From CAUZJO01 sp963580245 (GTDB lineage: Bacteria; Sumerlaeota; Sumerlaeia; MVZB01), in assembly GCA_963580245.1 (NCBI GenBank), contig CAUZJO010000090.1:1-19786 (forward strand): 19,786 nt of DNA, written 5' to 3'. The translations under genes were made by a program, and so were the position numbers. The number at the start of each line of letters is the position of its first letter. Position 1 is the stretch's first letter. This document shows, piece by piece, positions 7,199 through 15,599 of the stretch. The notes below the pieces were generated by a model. It did no database searches. It saw nothing but the letters and a program-made list of their open reading frames with translations, and had not been told where the DNA came from.

Positions 7199-8473
7199 TT
7201 ACTGATAATCCGATGTCCACTTGAGCGGAGCGAACATCACCGCCTCATGAGATTTCGGCAATTTTCCCGTCGGATAGACCGCCCGCGGTGTAACGTCAAA
7301 GTTTATCGTCCGGCGGATTCGGTCTTGGATCTGGGAATGCTCCAAGACGACGATATCAAGGTTGTAGTTTCCCGCAAGCAGGTCGAGCCGTTCGATGTGA
7401 AGCCGCACCGCGCCTCCCCGCTCGCTGTCGGGCATTTGGCCGTGCGTTTGGTGAGTCAGCATACTCAGCAGCGGCTGACCCAAGGGGCTATTGATGGTCA
7501 CGCCGAAAACGGGATATCGAAGCGGAGGATCATTCACCTCGAAGGTCAACTCCACGGTCAGGCCCTCGCCCATCGCGATGGCGTTCACCTGGCGGCCTTG
7601 TTCATTGAGCAGTCGGATCTTGCGATAGCGGGCTTTACCGGCCCCGTCTCGCTCGGTCTTCTCATCAAAGGCGACTTCACTGGACTTGTACTCGGTATGC
7701 AGGTAATGGGCCAGGACCTCGCCGGTCTCGCCTTCCATCTCTATCCGTCCCCGACGGAGCAGGACACACCGGTCGCAAAGCATCTGGACCGAGGCCAGGT
7801 TGTGGCTGACGAACAGGATCGTCCGCCCGCTGTGTGCCACTTCGCCCATCTTTCCAATGCACTTGCGTTGGAAACTGGCGTCGCCCACGGCCAGGACCTC
7901 GTCCACGATCATGATCTCGGGTTCAAGATGGGCCGCGACGGCGAAGGCCAACCGGACCGTCATACCGCTCGAGAAGCGCTTGATCGGCGTGTCGAGGAAT
8001 TGTTCGACCCCGGCGAATGCGACGATCTCATCAAACTTGGTGTCGATCTCGCGTTTGCGCATCCCGAGGATCGCGCCGTTCATGTAAACGTTCTCCCGGC
8101 CCGTCAGCTCAGGATGAAAACCTGTCCCGACCTCGAGCAGCGATCCCACGCGCCCGTGAATCTCGGCCCGACCTTCGCTCGGATGCGTGATGCGCGAGAG
8201 GATCTTGAGTAGTGTGGTTTTGCCAGCGCCGTTCTGGCCGATGATGCCCAGGACCTCTCCCGGGGCGACCTGAAGATTTATATCCCGTAGCGCCCAGAAT
8301 TCGCCGTCGCCGCCCGAACGCCCGGCCCCCCGACCGATGCCCCGCCGGGCCGTTTTGGCCCATTTGCGCGGCAGGCCCATGAGCATCTCACGGAAGGTCG
8401 TCGTCAAGTCGGCCCGCTCGCCCAACCGGTAGCACTTGCCCAACGCTTCGACGTGGATGGCAACCTCACCCAT
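7199..8473 (-). CDS. wzt: Polysaccharide ABC exporter ATPase with Wzt-type C-terminal domain
   Basis: 424 aa. The nucleotide-binding domain occupies about 1-260: Walker A GQNGAGKT (79-86), the polysaccharide-export segment GSLLEVGTGFHPELTGREN (110-128), signature FSSGM (167-171), Walker B with IVDE (189-192) and the switch His224 in FVSHN. The roughly 25-residue basic insert before the Walker A region and the FSSGM signature are typical of O-antigen and teichoic acid exporters. Residues from about 275 to 424 form an extra beta-rich domain like Wzt-C, which in characterised O-antigen exporters binds the modified end of the glycan and so couples chain termination to export. It follows wzm with a 38-bp gap and is surely co-transcribed with it. 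The last codons face the acidic-protein gene convergently. Confidence 0.93.
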   Translation of the reverse strand: MGEVAIHVEALGKCYRLGERADLTTTFREMLMGLPRKWAKTARRGIGRGAGRSGGDGEFWALRDINLQVAPGEVLGIIGQNGAGKTTLLKILSRITHPSEGRAEIHGRVGSLLEVGTGFHPELTGRENVYMNGAILGMRKREIDTKFDEIVAFAGVEQFLDTPIKRFSSGMTVRLAFAVAAHLEPEIMIVDEVLAVGDASFQRKCIGKMGEVAHSGRTILFVSHNLASVQMLCDRCVLLRRGRIEMEGETGEVLAHYLHTEYKSSEVAFDEKTERDGAGKARYRKIRLLNEQGRQVNAIAMGEGLTVELTFEVNDPPLRYPVFGVTINSPLGQPLLSMLTHQTHGQMPDSERGGAVRLHIERLDLLAGNYNLDIVVLEHSQIQDRIRRTINFDVTPRAVYPTGKLPKSHEAVMFAPLKWTSDYQ

Positions 8474-8511
8474 GAACCATGCGCCTGAATGGGGTTGGCC
8501 GCTGCCCCGAG

Positions 8512-9435
8512 CTACACGATATCCGCAAAGTATTTCTCCATTCGCTTAAAATAATACAACCCGAAAACAAAAATCAGTAGAGTGACGGGCAGGCCGATGG
8601 CGATCAGTTCCAGCGGTGCGACGGCCTCCGAGATCGCTTGGAACGCGGCCTCGGTCTGCATGGGCGCATCGGCCTGCTCCATCGACATGTAAGGGTGCGA
8701 GACACACCAGCGGAACCCCTCGACCACCCCGACCATCGGGTTGAGCGCGAAAGCGAACCGCCACGGGCCCCACTCGGCCGGGATTTCGCTGAACGGAACC
8801 ACTACTGAACAGTATTTCCACAACTGCGTCACCAGCGGCAACGCATAATGGATGTCGCGGTAACGCACGTTGAGTGCCGCGAAAACCAGCCCCATCCCCA
8901 GTGCGGAGGCCATCGCCATGATCAGCAGGAGCGGTATAAGGAAGGCGCTCGGCGCCGGCGTGAAACCGAACACGAACATCAGGCCGACCAGCAGAACGCA
9001 CGCGATCAGCAGATCCACCACTGGCGTCAGGCAGCCGCTCAGCGGAATCAGCAGACGGGGGAAATAGGTCTTCTTCAAGATGTGGGCCTGCCTGACCAGG
9101 CTGTTGCTGGCGTTGGTCAGCGAGCCGGCGAAGTATTCCCAAATGATCAAACCCGGCATGTAGAACAGCCACTTGGGAAGGCCGTCGGTGGGCATTTTGG
9201 CGATTGCGCCGAAGATGACCACGAAAACGACCGTATGAGCGAGCGGTCCCAACACCGCCCAGGCGACCCCGAGCAGGGATTGTTTGTAGCGCACCTTGAT
9301 GTCGCGCCAGGAAAAGAAGAACAGCAGCTCCCGAAAATCCCACAGCTCATTGAGGTCGAGGCCGATCCAGCCCTTGGGCGGCCTGATCTCGAGGACGGGC
9401 TTGGGGGGTGAGGTTACCGGTGGTGCTTGCGCCAT
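8512..9435 (-). CDS. wzm: Polysaccharide ABC exporter permease (ABC-2 type)
   Basis: 307 aa from the ATG at 9435. An upstream TTG at 9570 in the same frame would add 45 arginine-rich residues that look unlike a permease N-terminus, so it was not used. The N-terminal amphipathic region WDFRELLFFFSWRDIKVRYK (about 36-55) is characteristic of Wzm/TagG-type permeases and leads into about six membrane segments. Family motifs are QSLLGVAWAVLGP, NVRYRDIHYALP and FALNPMVGVVEGFRW, the last followed by a periplasmic loop before the final membrane segment. With Wzt it would form the inner-membrane exporter for an undecaprenyl-linked glycan. A weak AGGG precedes the ATG and a small ORF with a much better ribosome binding site ends seven bases upstream, so translation may be coupled. 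Confidence 0.92.
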   Translation of the reverse strand: MAQAPPVTSPPKPVLEIRPPKGWIGLDLNELWDFRELLFFFSWRDIKVRYKQSLLGVAWAVLGPLAHTVVFVVIFGAIAKMPTDGLPKWLFYMPGLIIWEYFAGSLTNASNSLVRQAHILKKTYFPRLLIPLSGCLTPVVDLLIACVLLVGLMFVFGFTPAPSAFLIPLLLIMAMASALGMGLVFAALNVRYRDIHYALPLVTQLWKYCSVVVPFSEIPAEWGPWRFAFALNPMVGVVEGFRWCVSHPYMSMEQADAPMQTEAAFQAISEAVAPLELIAIGLPVTLLIFVFGLYYFKRMEKYFADIV

Positions 9436-9442
9436 CTGTGCC

Positions 9443-9589
9443 CTAATGGTTGAGCGGCGCGCATGCGGGGAGTTGCGCTTGGCGCGGCCAAAGGTCTCGG
9501 TGAGGATGACAACACCCGACGCGACCGAACAATGTTCCCGGATGCGGGGTGGCCGGCAAGCGCGCGGCAATAGTTTTCGGGAGAGACAT
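9443..9589 (-). CDS. Possible 48-aa leader ORF upstream of wzm
   Basis: The ATG at 9589 is preceded by GGAGGTGTGACC, the best Shine-Dalgarno in this region. The frame reads MSLPKTIAARLPATPHPG..., includes GCCHPHRD and ends ...APLNH at a TAG (9445-9443) seven bases before the wzm start. It is in a different frame from wzm. The peptide shows no recognisable domain. It could be a translated leader that couples or tunes wzm translation, a remnant of the original wzm N-terminus after a frameshift, or chance. The ribosome binding site, the candidate promoter just upstream and the placement of the stop are what support it. Confidence 0.35.
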   Translation of the reverse strand: MSLPKTIAARLPATPHPGTLFGRVGCCHPHRDLWPRQAQLPACAPLNH

Positions 9590-9620
9590 GGTCACACCTC
9601 CAATTTACTCAGCCCCATGC

Positions 9621-9629
9621 AAGATAGCA
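9621..9629 (-). promoter_or_regulatory. Candidate extended -10 promoter for the wzm operon
   Basis: On the minus strand TGCTATCTT (9629-9621) fits an extended -10 element (TGN before the hexamer). No good -35 hexamer is seen at 17-18 bp. The implied transcript start near 9614 leaves about 25 bases before the leader ORF ATG. Confidence 0.33.
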
Positions 9630-9873
9630 GTATTCCCACTCCTTTTCACCAAAGAATCAAGATTTGCTTGTGAAAGCCGCGGCCCCGGATTCGCCCCCAA
9701 ACCGATAGGCCATTCGAGTTCGTTTGGGATCAGCCACGAGCCTTCACCCTTGAAACGGAACACTAAAGCCTTCGGACTCAATCCTTATTGGGGCTTGCCC
9801 CTCAAGCCCTCGCGCCCGCGGTCGTCCCATCATGCCGTCAGCGCCCCCTCGCCGACTCTTGTGATTTTTGTGT

Positions 9874-9902
9874 TTGACGAGGCCCGTCCGTCGCCTTATA
9901 GA
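9874..9902 (+). promoter_or_regulatory. Sigma70-type promoter of the pseudopilin gene
   Basis: TTGACG (9874-9879) and TATAGA (9897-9902) are separated by exactly 17 bases, the best promoter match in the window. The predicted transcript starts near 9909 and leaves a leader of about 46 bases containing AGGAGG and GAGGAAGAGGAG before the ATG at 9955. Confidence 0.7.
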
Positions 9903-9954
9903 GGGTAGGAGGCGCAAAAAACCGAATCTCATCCCTCAACGAGGAAGAGGAGTC

Positions 9955-10629
9955 ATGATGAAAGGCAAAACAGGTTTCACGCTTATCGAGCTGTTAATTG
10001 TTGTCGCGATCATTGCCATCCTGGCGGCGATCGCCGTGCCCAACTTCCTGGAGGCGCAGACCCGCGCCAGGGTCAGCACGGTGAAAAGCGACTTGCGAGC
10101 AGTTTACGTGGCACTCGATGCCTACAAGGTGGACAACAACCAAATCCCCATGGTCGCTCGGCCGCCGGGCGATTTCTATCCTACATTCCTGGACATTCGC
10201 AACAATCCAAGTAAGAGCCAAAAATTTCCCGGGCACCGGCTGACCTCGCCCATCGCCTATATCACCGAGATCCCCGCTGATTGGTTCAACACGAGAGCGC
10301 TTAGGAAAACAAGTTGGTCCCAATGGGGCAAGGCCGTGCAGGCGTCTGCCGTCATTTCCTGGGCCCCCATCGGGCTGCAAGAGTATAAGGGCCGCGACGG
10401 TTGGACATTTCGCGTGCGATCCGCCACCGGTGAACGGATGGCTGATTTCTTTACCTGCACCGATTTCCACGCAATGGCCGAAAGCACGGGCCCGGATCAG
10501 GTATGGTGGGATCACTTTGGAAATCCCCAAACCGACCCCAATCCGTTCTTCTACGACCCGACCAACGGGACGGTCAGTTGGGGGCAGATCGTCTGGCTTG
10601 ACTGCGGCGGCCCGCAGGCGCCCAGATGA
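9955..10629 (+). CDS. Type II secretion/type IV pilin-like pseudopilin
   Basis: 224 aa. A class III prepilin leader MMKGKTG is cut before FTLIELLIVVAIIAILAAIA, with the conserved Glu at mature position 5, so prepilin peptidase would process it and N-methylate Phe1. The long N-terminal helix continues through NFLEAQTRARVSTVKSDLRAVYVALDAYKVDNN, as in GspG-like major pseudopilins. The C-terminal domain (about 90-224) is Trp- and Pro-rich, unlike GspG, and I do not recognise its fold. The first ATG (9955) is chosen because GAGGAAGAGGAG lies directly before it; a second ATG follows at 9958. The same frame is open back to 9868, but that extension overlaps the promoter. It has its own promoter; no secretion-machinery gene is nearby, so it belongs to the scattered single pseudopilins common in several uncultured phyla. 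Confidence 0.9.
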   Translation: MMKGKTGFTLIELLIVVAIIAILAAIAVPNFLEAQTRARVSTVKSDLRAVYVALDAYKVDNNQIPMVARPPGDFYPTFLDIRNNPSKSQKFPGHRLTSPIAYITEIPADWFNTRALRKTSWSQWGKAVQASAVISWAPIGLQEYKGRDGWTFRVRSATGERMADFFTCTDFHAMAESTGPDQVWWDHFGNPQTDPNPFFYDPTNGTVSWGQIVWLDCGGPQAPR

Positions 10630-10738
10630 CCAGTCACTCCACCAGCCCTGTTCCTGAAGCCCCGCGAAACGTTGGATGCCTCGCGACCATCGATGTCGGG
10701 GGGATTCTCCTTGTTCACCGGGGCGACTGAATGAGTCC

Positions 10739-12200
10739 ATGCCGATCTCTCGCATCCTGGCGATCAACTTGACCTTGTGGGCGTCGATCACCGCGCAGCC
10801 CCTCACGCTCGTCGAGGACCATTTCACCCACCCGCGCGGCCCGATGCCGGCCGAGGATGCCCTGGCCGCAGGGGGGTGGGCCAGCAATCCGAACGTCCAG
10901 CTCACCAGCTCAACCTGAACCAGTGGGACGGCGCGACGCGCCTCGAGATGCCGATGAACGGTCCCTGGAACCAGTACCTCGACTCGCGCGCCAAGGGCCT
11001 GACCCTCGGGCCCGACCGGGCTTACGCCCTGGTCTTCATCTTCCAGATGCCGCGGCTCAGCCGGCACGACGCGTGGGTCTGGCGGCGGCTCCGGGAGTGG
11101 GGCTACGAGGTCCGGCTGGTGGGCGGAGCCACGGCGCGGGCCACTGACGCGGATGGGATGGACGTCGTTTGCATCTCGGAGACCGTCGCGTCGGTCAACG
11201 TGGGCGCGAGATTCCGCGCCGCGCCCCAGCCGGTTGTCTGTTGGGAGGCGTTCCTGTTCGACGACATGCAACTGACGGGTCCCATGGGCGGCGATGTCGA
11301 TTTCGGGACCGTCGGCTCGGACCAAGACGCCATCGAGATCATCGACCCGGCCCATCCGCTCGCCGCCGGCCTGAGTGCTGGAATCGTGACCGTCTACGAT
11401 GAAAACGAGCGGGTGAGGCTCGGCTTCGGCCGCTTGGGCGGGATGGGGGCGGGCGCCCAAACGGTCGCCACGACGCCGGGCAACACCGATCGGGCGGTCC
11501 TGTTCACCTATGAGCAGGGTTCGGCGCTGGCCGGCGGGGGCACCGCGGCAGGCTCGCGCGTCGGCTTTTTCTGGCACAAAGAGGGCGGGGCCAACTTGAC
11601 CCCCGAGGGGGCGGCCCTCTTCGACGCGGCGATTCGGCACGCCGACCAGGACGACCCCGGCGGTCGGGCCCTGTTGGTGGTCAACGAAGGTCACCTCAAC
11701 GGCGCCACCGGAGTCCAAGCCCTCGGGCTGGTCGCCAACGCGGACCACGACGATCCCGACCATGTCCGCGTTTTCGTCCTGGACAATCATGACAACGAAA
11801 TCCGCTTTTCGAACTCGGTCTTCGATCCCGCCAGCGGGATGGCGACCGGCCAGTCGTTAAAAACGACACGCCGGAGGGCCTTATGATGTGGGTCGGTCGC
11901 GATGGGGCCATCCGCCTTTTCCACCAGGACGGCGGCCTCACCGACATTTTCAGCGCCGCCTGTGTGGAACTGGTGCCGCCCGCCGACCCCGAGGGCATCC
12001 TGACCATCGCCAAGGGCGCGCCCAACGTCATCGGCGTCAACAACCGCGAAGGCTACGGCGAGGGGACGTACTACAACGGTGCCGCGCCCGGCACGGCCCG
12101 GGCCACCGATGGCGACCGGCTCTTTTTGCTCGATTACGTCCGGCTGGCCGAGGCGGCCCACAATCTCCCGGTTGCCCTCGGCTCGTTCGCCGTCGAATAG
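10739..12200 (+). pseudogene. Frameshifted secreted protein with a ThuA-like (GATase-like) domain
   Basis: Three frames form one continuous protein. Frame 1 (10739-10918) gives a weak signal peptide (MPISRILAINLTLWASITAQ) and LVEDHFTHP...WASNPNVQLTSS. Frame 2, shifted by -1, runs from about 10910 to 11886. Frame 3, again -1, runs to the stop at 12200; the second shift fits loss of one A from the A5 run at about 11860-11864, after which KNDTPEGLMMWVGRDG reads through. The central part (about 11030-11640) has the ThuA/GATase-like pattern of secreted proteins: WRRLREWGYEV, CISETVASVNVGARFR, WEAFLFDDMQLTG, IEIIDPAHPLAAGL and SRVGFFWHKEG. Flanking parts look beta-rich and may be one lectin-like sandwich split by this domain (speculative). 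Each piece alone lacks a normal start or end. Two lesions suggest decay, though sequencing error at the A-run is possible. Confidence 0.6.
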
Positions 12201-12389
12201 CCATCCGCCATGATTCCGGCCCGTCGTCAAGCCCCATGCGTAAACCGCGCGAACGCGAACAAAAATAAGATGGACCCCTTCCCGCAAAACGTGGAAAATT
12301 CGCTTTAAACTAGGCAGGGACTTGGTTTATCTGTAAGCGAGACTGGATACTTCGATTTTTAAGCGCTGCGGCTTGACGGCGAGCGGCGG

Positions 12390-14564
12390 GTGGCAAAGAT
12401 GATCGTCTGGACCGACAATTTCCCCCAAAATCAGCATTTTCGGGGCTACTTGCGCCTGCTCATGGCGCGCCACCGCTATTTCGTCCACTATGGACTTGAC
12501 CCCTTCGGCCTGCCGGTCAAGCGGCCGGGTTATCAGATGACGATGCGTTCGTGGCGCGACATGTATAAGGGCCAGCGCTGCTTCGTGATCGGCAACGGCC
12601 CAAGCTTGCAACAGATGGACCTCTCGCCGTTGCGCGACGAAATCACCATCGGCTGCAACGGGATATACAAGAAGTTTCCCGAATGGGGCTTCCCTTTTAA
12701 TTATCTGCTCTTCGAGGACACCGAGCAGACCGAACTGCGCGGCCCCGAGATCCATGACGTAAAAGGCCCGTACAAGATGGCGGGGATATATAACGCCTAC
12801 GCCTTCCGGGCCGACCCCAGGACCCTCTTTTTCAACGCGCGCCGGGCGGACCCTTACTATTGGAAAAATATCGCGCCGAGGTTTTCCGAGGAATTCGAGC
12901 AGATCGTCTATCTTGGCTCGACGGTGACGTACATCGGTCTGCAGCTCGCCTTCCATCTGGGCTGCGATCCGGTCTATTTGATCGGCGTCGATCACAGTTA
13001 CGGCGAACTCGGCAAGCTCTTCCCGCCAGGCAAGGTCAAGATAACCGAAGAGAACTACCCGCTCGTTCAGAAATGCCACTTCGATCCCAACTACTACAAA
13101 GTCGGTCAGGTTATCGGCGTTCCCGACGTCAAGATCCAGGAAGACGCCTATCGCGCGGCGCGCGAGACCTATGAGAAGCGCGGCCGCAGGGTCTTCAATG
13201 CCGGCGTGAACAGCATGTTGGACGTCTTCGAGCGGTGTTCCTACGACGACCTCGTTCGCGAGCGCCGCTGGAAGGTGCTGTTCATTTCGCACGCGGCCAC
13301 CCGCAGCGGCGCGCCGATCAGCCTCCAGGTCCTGATGCGTTACTTCAAGGAGAAGAAGAACTGGAACCCGCGCATCCTCGTGCGCAAGAAGAACGGCCCG
13401 ATCCAACCCTTCCAGGCGATCGCCCCGTCCAATTTCTTTTACATGTTTCAATATCCGAACATCGACGGCGTACATTCTCGCTCCGTCCTCTCCATGATGT
13501 GGTCGGAGTTTTTGCGGCTTCCCAAGAACAAGTTTGGTGTCGTCGGCGCCTTCCGTCGCCTGCTCGATTACGCCCGCAGGAAGCACTGGCAGCGCAGCCA
13601 CGTCGCGGACCTGGGCCGGGAGTTCCAGCAGTGGCGCCCCGATCTGATCTATTCCAACACGGCCGTCAATGGCGACGTGATCCGGCAGCTTGGTTTGGAG
13701 GGCGTGCCCGTCGTGGTCCACGTGCGCGAGCTGGCCGAGTCATTGGGATTGTTGACGCCGTTGCAGATCGAGGAATTCAAGCGGCGGCCCGCCCGTTATC
13801 TCGCCGTCTCGGGCGCTGTCCGCGAGCACCTTATGTCGCAATACGGCGTCCCCGACGAAAAGATCGACGTGGCACCGGTGGCCGTCGAGTGTGAAGCGAT
13901 GATCGAGCTTGCGAAGAAGGACTCGATCGGCACGATCCGCAAGAAGAAGCTCCCGTTCACCAACAAGTCGATTATCATTGGGGGCGTTGGGTTCTTGAAC
14001 AAGCGCAAGGGCTGCGACATCTTCGTGGATGTGGCCAAACGCGTCCTGGACGCGGTCGACGCGAAAGAGGAGGTCCGCTTCGCGTGGTTGGGCGAGGGCC
14101 CCGAGATGGGAAAAATGAGGCAACGCGTCAAGGATCTGGGAATTCACAAAGAAGTCGTTTTCACCGGCATGCAGCAGAATCCGTATCCGTACATCCGCGT
14201 GTTTGACTTTGTGCTGATGACCTCGCGCGACGACCCCTTCCCGCGCATCAACCTGGAGGCCGCGGCTTTCGGCAAACCGATCATCACGTTCGCGGCCTCC
14301 GGCGGCTCCAGGGAATTCGCGGCCGACGATTGCGGCGTGATCGTTCCGGGCATGGACGTGGACGCGATGGTCGAAAAGACGATCGAATTGATCACGAACA
14401 AGGAGCTGCGCCTGCGGCTCGGCGAAAACGCCAAGCAGAAGGTCAACTCACAATACTCGGTCGAGGCGGTGGCGTCGGCCATCGCCGAGTCCATCGACTC
14501 GCACTTCAGCCCGGATGCAAGCCCTCGGCAGCAAACAAACAAACAATATGCCGAGGTCAGTTGA
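12390..14564 (+). CDS. Fusion of an MptE/Maf-like (DUF115) domain with a GT4 glycosyltransferase
   Basis: 724 aa from GTG at 12390; ATG at 12399 is an alternative with GGTGG before it. Residues about 1-285 form the 6-hydroxymethylpterin diphosphokinase MptE-like domain, with RCFVIGNGPSL (63-73), ITIGCNGIYKKFPEWG, a segment LGSTVTYIGLQLAFHLGC and VYLIGVDHSYG, followed by a FNAGVNSMLDVF stretch. This domain is shared with flagellin-modifying Maf proteins, which transfer nonulosonic acids, and has a sialyltransferase-like fold. Residues about 291-705 are a GT-B glycosyltransferase: VLFISHAATRSGAPISL, VGFLNKRKGCDIF, FAWLGEGPEMG, FTGMQQNPYPY and DDPFPRINLEAAAFGKP (about 615-631, the EX7E-type site with Asp in the first position). 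The two catalytic modules in one chain suggest sequential sugar additions. It is followed by the GT-A-like gene, probably in one operon. Confidence 0.87.
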   Translation: MAKMIVWTDNFPQNQHFRGYLRLLMARHRYFVHYGLDPFGLPVKRPGYQMTMRSWRDMYKGQRCFVIGNGPSLQQMDLSPLRDEITIGCNGIYKKFPEWGFPFNYLLFEDTEQTELRGPEIHDVKGPYKMAGIYNAYAFRADPRTLFFNARRADPYYWKNIAPRFSEEFEQIVYLGSTVTYIGLQLAFHLGCDPVYLIGVDHSYGELGKLFPPGKVKITEENYPLVQKCHFDPNYYKVGQVIGVPDVKIQEDAYRAARETYEKRGRRVFNAGVNSMLDVFERCSYDDLVRERRWKVLFISHAATRSGAPISLQVLMRYFKEKKNWNPRILVRKKNGPIQPFQAIAPSNFFYMFQYPNIDGVHSRSVLSMMWSEFLRLPKNKFGVVGAFRRLLDYARRKHWQRSHVADLGREFQQWRPDLIYSNTAVNGDVIRQLGLEGVPVVVHVRELAESLGLLTPLQIEEFKRRPARYLAVSGAVREHLMSQYGVPDEKIDVAPVAVECEAMIELAKKDSIGTIRKKKLPFTNKSIIIGGVGFLNKRKGCDIFVDVAKRVLDAVDAKEEVRFAWLGEGPEMGKMRQRVKDLGIHKEVVFTGMQQNPYPYIRVFDFVLMTSRDDPFPRINLEAAAFGKPIITFAASGGSREFAADDCGVIVPGMDVDAMVEKTIELITNKELRLRLGENAKQKVNSQYSVEAVASAIAESIDSHFSPDASPRQQTNKQYAEVS

Positions 14565-14594
14565 CGCCGCCACATGCTACGGATAGGTTTAGGA

Positions 14595-15599
14595 ATGACA
14601 TTTTTCAACGACCAGCAAAAGGAGGCTGCGGCTCGAAAAAGGAAGCACAAAGGCCTGATTCTTTTTGCTTGTTATGATGAGGAGAAAGCGGACGAAGTCT
14701 ACGTCTTGCTTCGTAAACTCATCGAGACTTGCACCGCGACCAACTGGTATCTAGTCAGGATTGACAACAACCAAGAAGATCTTCCCTGGAGTGAGGTGCA
14801 AAAGAGGCCCTTCCGTGAGTACAGCCTGGGAGGCGACAACCTGTTTCACGAATTCTCCGCTTGGGACAAGGGCTGGAATGAGGCGAGCAAACGCCTGGGC
14901 GACGAATTCGACCTCATCATCATCGTCAACGACGCCCTTAAGAACTCCAAGCCATACGAACAGTTGAGCTTCATGAACAACACCATGGTGCGCTACCTGG
15001 CTAATTGGGACGCGGCGGTCGGTTGGGTCGATACCTTCAGCCGCGTTTCCCCCGACCCGATCGACGCCATCGCGCGGCCCATGCGCATCTTCGAGAACAA
15101 GTCACGGTGCTACGTCACGACGACGTTCATCGCCTTTTCGCGTCGCGTCTTCCTGGACGTGGTCCCCTTGCTCCGCGTCACCGATGTCGATTCCATGTAT
15201 TATCCAAGATACGAGGGACGGGCGTTCCGGCCCAACTGCGGGCTCGGCGTCGAATACCAGAACTTCCTCCTCGCCCACCAATCGCGCAAGTGGTATCGGC
15301 GCTATGAATTGGACGCGGACACCTACGACCTGTTTAAACGCAAGACGCTCATGATCATTAACGAGGGTTATCTCGGATGTCGCATCATCGCGACGAAGGC
15401 GAAACTCATTAACTTCTATGAGCTGGCGCGGAAATCCAAATGGAAGGCCAAGACATTGAAAAGGCTGGAACCCTTCGATCAAAGACGGTTCCTATTCATG
15501 AGCCTGATGAGCGATCTTTACTCGTGGCGCGAGATCAAACGGTCGAGCATCGCGTTCTATCGCAAAAAACTGGACATGGATTGGGCAAAACCTGATTGA
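14595..15599 (+). CDS. Putative GT-A-type glycosyltransferase-like protein
   Basis: 334 aa from the ATG at 14595, chosen for a TAGG seven bases upstream; an ATG at 14574 would add seven residues but has no ribosome binding site. There is no signal peptide. The N-terminus alternates strands and helices as in GT2-like proteins: KGLILFACYDEEK, then a donor-site-like WYLVRIDNNQED, then FSAWDKGWNEASKRLGD and FDLIIIVNDAL, whose Asp may correspond to the DxD metal site, and later YVTTTFIAFSRRVF. The C-terminal third is basic and aromatic (KWYRRYELDADTY, KSKWKAKTLKRLEPFDQRR). I cannot match it to a named family, so the glycosyltransferase call rests on these patterns and its position directly after the MptE-GT4 fusion. 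Confidence 0.65.
   Translation: MTFFNDQQKEAAARKRKHKGLILFACYDEEKADEVYVLLRKLIETCTATNWYLVRIDNNQEDLPWSEVQKRPFREYSLGGDNLFHEFSAWDKGWNEASKRLGDEFDLIIIVNDALKNSKPYEQLSFMNNTMVRYLANWDAAVGWVDTFSRVSPDPIDAIARPMRIFENKSRCYVTTTFIAFSRRVFLDVVPLLRVTDVDSMYYPRYEGRAFRPNCGLGVEYQNFLLAHQSRKWYRRYELDADTYDLFKRKTLMIINEGYLGCRIIATKAKLINFYELARKSKWKAKTLKRLEPFDQRRFLFMSLMSDLYSWREIKRSSIAFYRKKLDMDWAKPD

Larger units (their letters stand above)
9436..9954. other. Divergent regulatory region between wzm and the pseudopilin
   Basis: 519 bp with no full-size gene. The wzm side holds the possible leader ORF and an extended -10. The pilin side holds a good sigma70-type promoter and a purine-rich ribosome binding site. The middle (9640-9850) has no repeat, hairpin with T-run or credible ORF that I can support; the plus-strand frame 9549-9908 lacks protein-like features. 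Confidence 0.5.

Noticed and set aside
9436..9570. 45-residue N-terminal extension of Wzm from a TTG
   Set aside because: It is Arg-rich and unlike Wzm N-termini, has no Shine-Dalgarno, and the ATG at 9435 gives a normal-length permease.
9994..11790. 598-aa minus-strand ORF
   Set aside because: It lies antisense to the pseudopilin and the ThuA-like gene, and its translation is rich in Arg, Pro and Gly without domain features. GC-rich DNA gives such shadow frames.
12327..13721. 464-aa minus-strand ORF
   Set aside because: It is antisense to the clearly recognisable MptE-GT4 fusion and shows no family motif.
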